Assembly: GCA_001602645.1 (NCBI GenBank)
Contig: LUYE01000015.1
Coordinates: 1-64,000 of the forward strand
Reading direction: 5' to 3'
Source of the DNA: Methanosarcinales archaeon Methan_01
GTDB taxonomy: Archaea > Halobacteriota > Methanosarcinia > Methanotrichales > Methanotrichaceae
DNA: 64,000 nucleotides
Part shown: in pieces, positions 62,713 to 64,000 of the stretch
How positions within the stretch are numbered: the first letter of the stretch is position 1
Layout: every line of letters begins with the position of its first letter
Notes under the pieces: model-generated
Databases searched by the model: none
What the model saw: the letters and a program-made list of their open reading frames with translations, nothing else
Told to the model about the DNA's origin: nothing
Position numbers and translations under genes: made by a program

Positions 62713-63576
62713 ATGAATAGATTTTCAGTCAACCTTTTGGTCGCCGCCTTGGCGATCGGATCGATCCTGGCATTTTCGGGGTGTATCGGCCAGGATGAGG
62801 AGGATGCTTCCTCCAAAAAGGCGGCAAGCGTCACCGTCGCCGGCTCCACCACGGTGATGCCCCTGGTGGAGGCCTGTGCCGAGGAGTTCAACAAGATCCA
62901 GAACGAGGTCCGAGTCTCCGTCACTGGCGGCGGGTCCGGCGTCGGGATCAAGAACGTCGCCGGAGGGACGGCGGACGTTGCCATGGCCTCGCGGGAGGTG
63001 AAGCCGGACGAGATCGCCTCCTACGGCGACAGCTTCCGGGAGTTTCTCGTTGCCTACGACGCCATAGCCATCGTGGTCAGCCAGCGGATCTACGATGCTG
63101 GGATCACCGACCTCTCTCGGGAGGAGGTTCGGGCGATATACAGCGGCGATATCACAAACTGGAAGGACCTGGTAGGACCCGATGCTGGGATCTACGTGGC
63201 GGCGAGGGAGGTCGGCTCCGGTACGAGGGACACCTTCAACGAGATGGTCTTGGGAAGCGAAAAGGCCGAGACCCCTGGGGTCACCACTTACCACGGGAGC
63301 AACGCCGAGGTGAAGACCGCTGTGACGGGGAGCGATAAGGCGATAGGCTACGTCGGGATGAACTACGTCCAGGGCGGAGCCCAGCGGGCCGTAGCTTACG
63401 AGGGGGTCATGCCCATAGCAGAGACGATCAAGGACGGCTCCTACCCGCTGTCGAGGGCCCTGAACCTCTACACCTTCGGCGATCCGAGCCCCGCCGCCGA
63501 AACGTTCATAGACTTCGTCCTGAGCGAGGAGGGGCAGAGGATCGTGGAGGGGGCCGGATTCGTTTCGATCCGCTGA
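62713..63576 (+). CDS. pstS: Phosphate ABC transporter substrate-binding lipoprotein
   Basis: About 287 residues. A signal peptide ends in the lipobox LAFSGC, so the protein is lipid-anchored outside the membrane. VAGSTTVMPLVEACAEEFNK, SVTGGGSGVGIKNVAGGTADVAMASREV, IYSGDITNWKDL and REVGSGTRDTF supply the phosphate-binding Ser, Thr, Asp and Arg residues of PstS. The start may be 62704 or 62689; 62713 gives the cleanest signal peptide. PstC, PstA and PstB are not downstream: a terminator follows, so the gene is separated from its permease here or the operon was split. Confidence 0.92.
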   Translation: MNRFSVNLLVAALAIGSILAFSGCIGQDEEDASSKKAASVTVAGSTTVMPLVEACAEEFNKIQNEVRVSVTGGGSGVGIKNVAGGTADVAMASREVKPDEIASYGDSFREFLVAYDAIAIVVSQRIYDAGITDLSREEVRAIYSGDITNWKDLVGPDAGIYVAAREVGSGTRDTFNEMVLGSEKAETPGVTTYHGSNAEVKTAVTGSDKAIGYVGMNYVQGGAQRAVAYEGVMPIAETIKDGSYPLSRALNLYTFGDPSPAAETFIDFVLSEEGQRIVEGAGFVSIR

Positions 63577-63604
63577 ATCGGAAAAATAATATCTCGGAGG
63601 TGGG

Positions 63605-63641
63605 GCGCTGGTGCGTGAAGCGCCAGCGCGGCACTTTTTTT
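63605..63641 (+). terminator. Terminator after pstS
   Basis: GCGCTGG (63605-63611) and CCAGCGC (63623-63629) form a perfect 7-bp stem, with seven T beginning six bases later. Confidence 0.7.
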
Positions 63642-63653
63642 CTAATCGCGAAC

Positions 63654-64000
63654 TCAGCATTCGCAGGTGAATACCTTCTCTTCGTCAAATAACTTGTCAT
63701 CTCCATCCATGTTGCCGTAGCCGCCTATGCAGCAGGAGAGCCAGTCCGCCCTGGGCTTTGATCCAGAGCAACTGGTGCAGATCTCCATGTTCTTGGTGAT
63801 CTTGAAGGTGCCGATGTAATTCTCATCGATCTCTATCAGCGGGTTCTTCCATCCATCGGCTGATCTGCAGTCCAGGCCTTCTTTTGTCATGAGCTGGCCA
63901 ATGTGGACCGCGCCTTCGGTAACATCCTCCTCAATCTTCATGCTGGTTCTGCTGAATCCATTTATGGGTGAGGAGCTGTAGCCCTTTTGTGGCCATTTCT
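63654..64000 (-). CDS. Cys-rich protein of unknown function, 5' end beyond right edge
   Basis: The frame ending at 63654 stays open to the window edge, so the gene probably starts outside. An internal ATG at 63941 gives 95 residues, but the upstream part (WPQKGYSSSPINGFSRTSMK) reads like continuous protein. Cys occur in LDCRSADG, EICTSCSGSK, WLSCCIGGYG and the terminal FTCEC, suggesting metal or Fe-S binding or disulfides. It converges on the pstS terminator. I do not recognise the family. Confidence 0.6.
   Translation of the reverse strand, partial: KWPQKGYSSSPINGFSRTSMKIEEDVTEGAVHIGQLMTKEGLDCRSADGWKNPLIEIDENYIGTFKITKNMEICTSCSGSKPRADWLSCCIGGYGNMDGDDKLFDEEKVFTCEC

Overview
The window reads as a GC-rich chromosomal segment of a methanogenic archaeon. 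Support comes from a formylmethanofuran dehydrogenase operon (fwdDBAC), formaldehyde-activating enzyme next to a dihydromethanopterin reductase, an RNA polymerase operon with both large subunits split (B''/B' and A'/A''), TBP, TFS, Alba, an HMf-type histone, PCNA, primase large subunit, Orc1/Cdc6, GatE, PurP and two intron-containing tRNAs. High GC, methanopterin-type C1 genes and large repeat-bearing surface proteins suggest Methanothrix (Methanosaeta), perhaps close to M. harundinacea. That placement is inference from gene content, not a database match. Many genes have a TATA-like box 25-28 nt before the start codon, so leaderless transcripts look common.

Layout. 1-8.3 kb: repeat-containing surface proteins flank fae, dmrX, the glutaminase subunit of GMP synthase, a CxxCxxCC protein, and a small operon of PRC-barrel, Thg1-like tRNA guanylyltransferase and Hfq-like Sm protein. 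8.6-17.2 kb: guaAB, a degenerate-looking hisB with hisA, a large Lhr helicase, a repetitive lipoprotein and hisS. 17.3-24.7 kb: TBP, tRNA-Thr (intron), an archaeal ornithine cyclodeaminase-family gene, and a tightly overlapped operon of five CBS-domain proteins ending in an Rnl3-type RNA ligase. 24.7-30.6 kb: moaB, a DUF1786 protein with Bud32 kinase, Alba, purN, a HIT protein, two small conserved genes and purP. 30.6-36.5 kb: fwdDBAC divergent from leuD-leuB. 36.6-45.85 kb: tRNA-Lys (intron), then rpoH-rpoB2-rpoB1-rpoA1-rpoA2-rpl30e-nusA-rpsL-rpsG, stopping at a terminator cluster with no elongation-factor genes after it. 46-54.9 kb: an NDH-2-like flavoprotein, a thioesterase, aroC, a moeA fusion, a compositionally foreign methyltransferase flanked by a decayed copy of the moeA 3' end, and a multi-PAS histidine kinase. 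54.8-64 kb: information-processing genes (GNAT-priL-pcn, tfs, histone, gatE, cdc6), an ACT protein, a glutaredoxin, a Cys-rich protein, pstS and the 3' part of another Cys-rich protein at the right edge.

Functional links. Fwd, Fae and DmrX belong to C1/methanopterin metabolism. MoaB and MoeA make the pterin cofactor that Fwd uses. GuaAA/GuaAB, PurN, PurP, HisA and HisB belong to purine and histidine synthesis. PCNA, PriL, Orc1 and histone form a replication/chromatin group. The least explained parts are the CBS/RNA-ligase operon, the HisB lacking a metal-binding motif, the duplicated moeA tail around the methyltransferase, an Orc1 whose conserved N-terminus has no ordinary start codon, and several inverted repeats at promoters or leaders.
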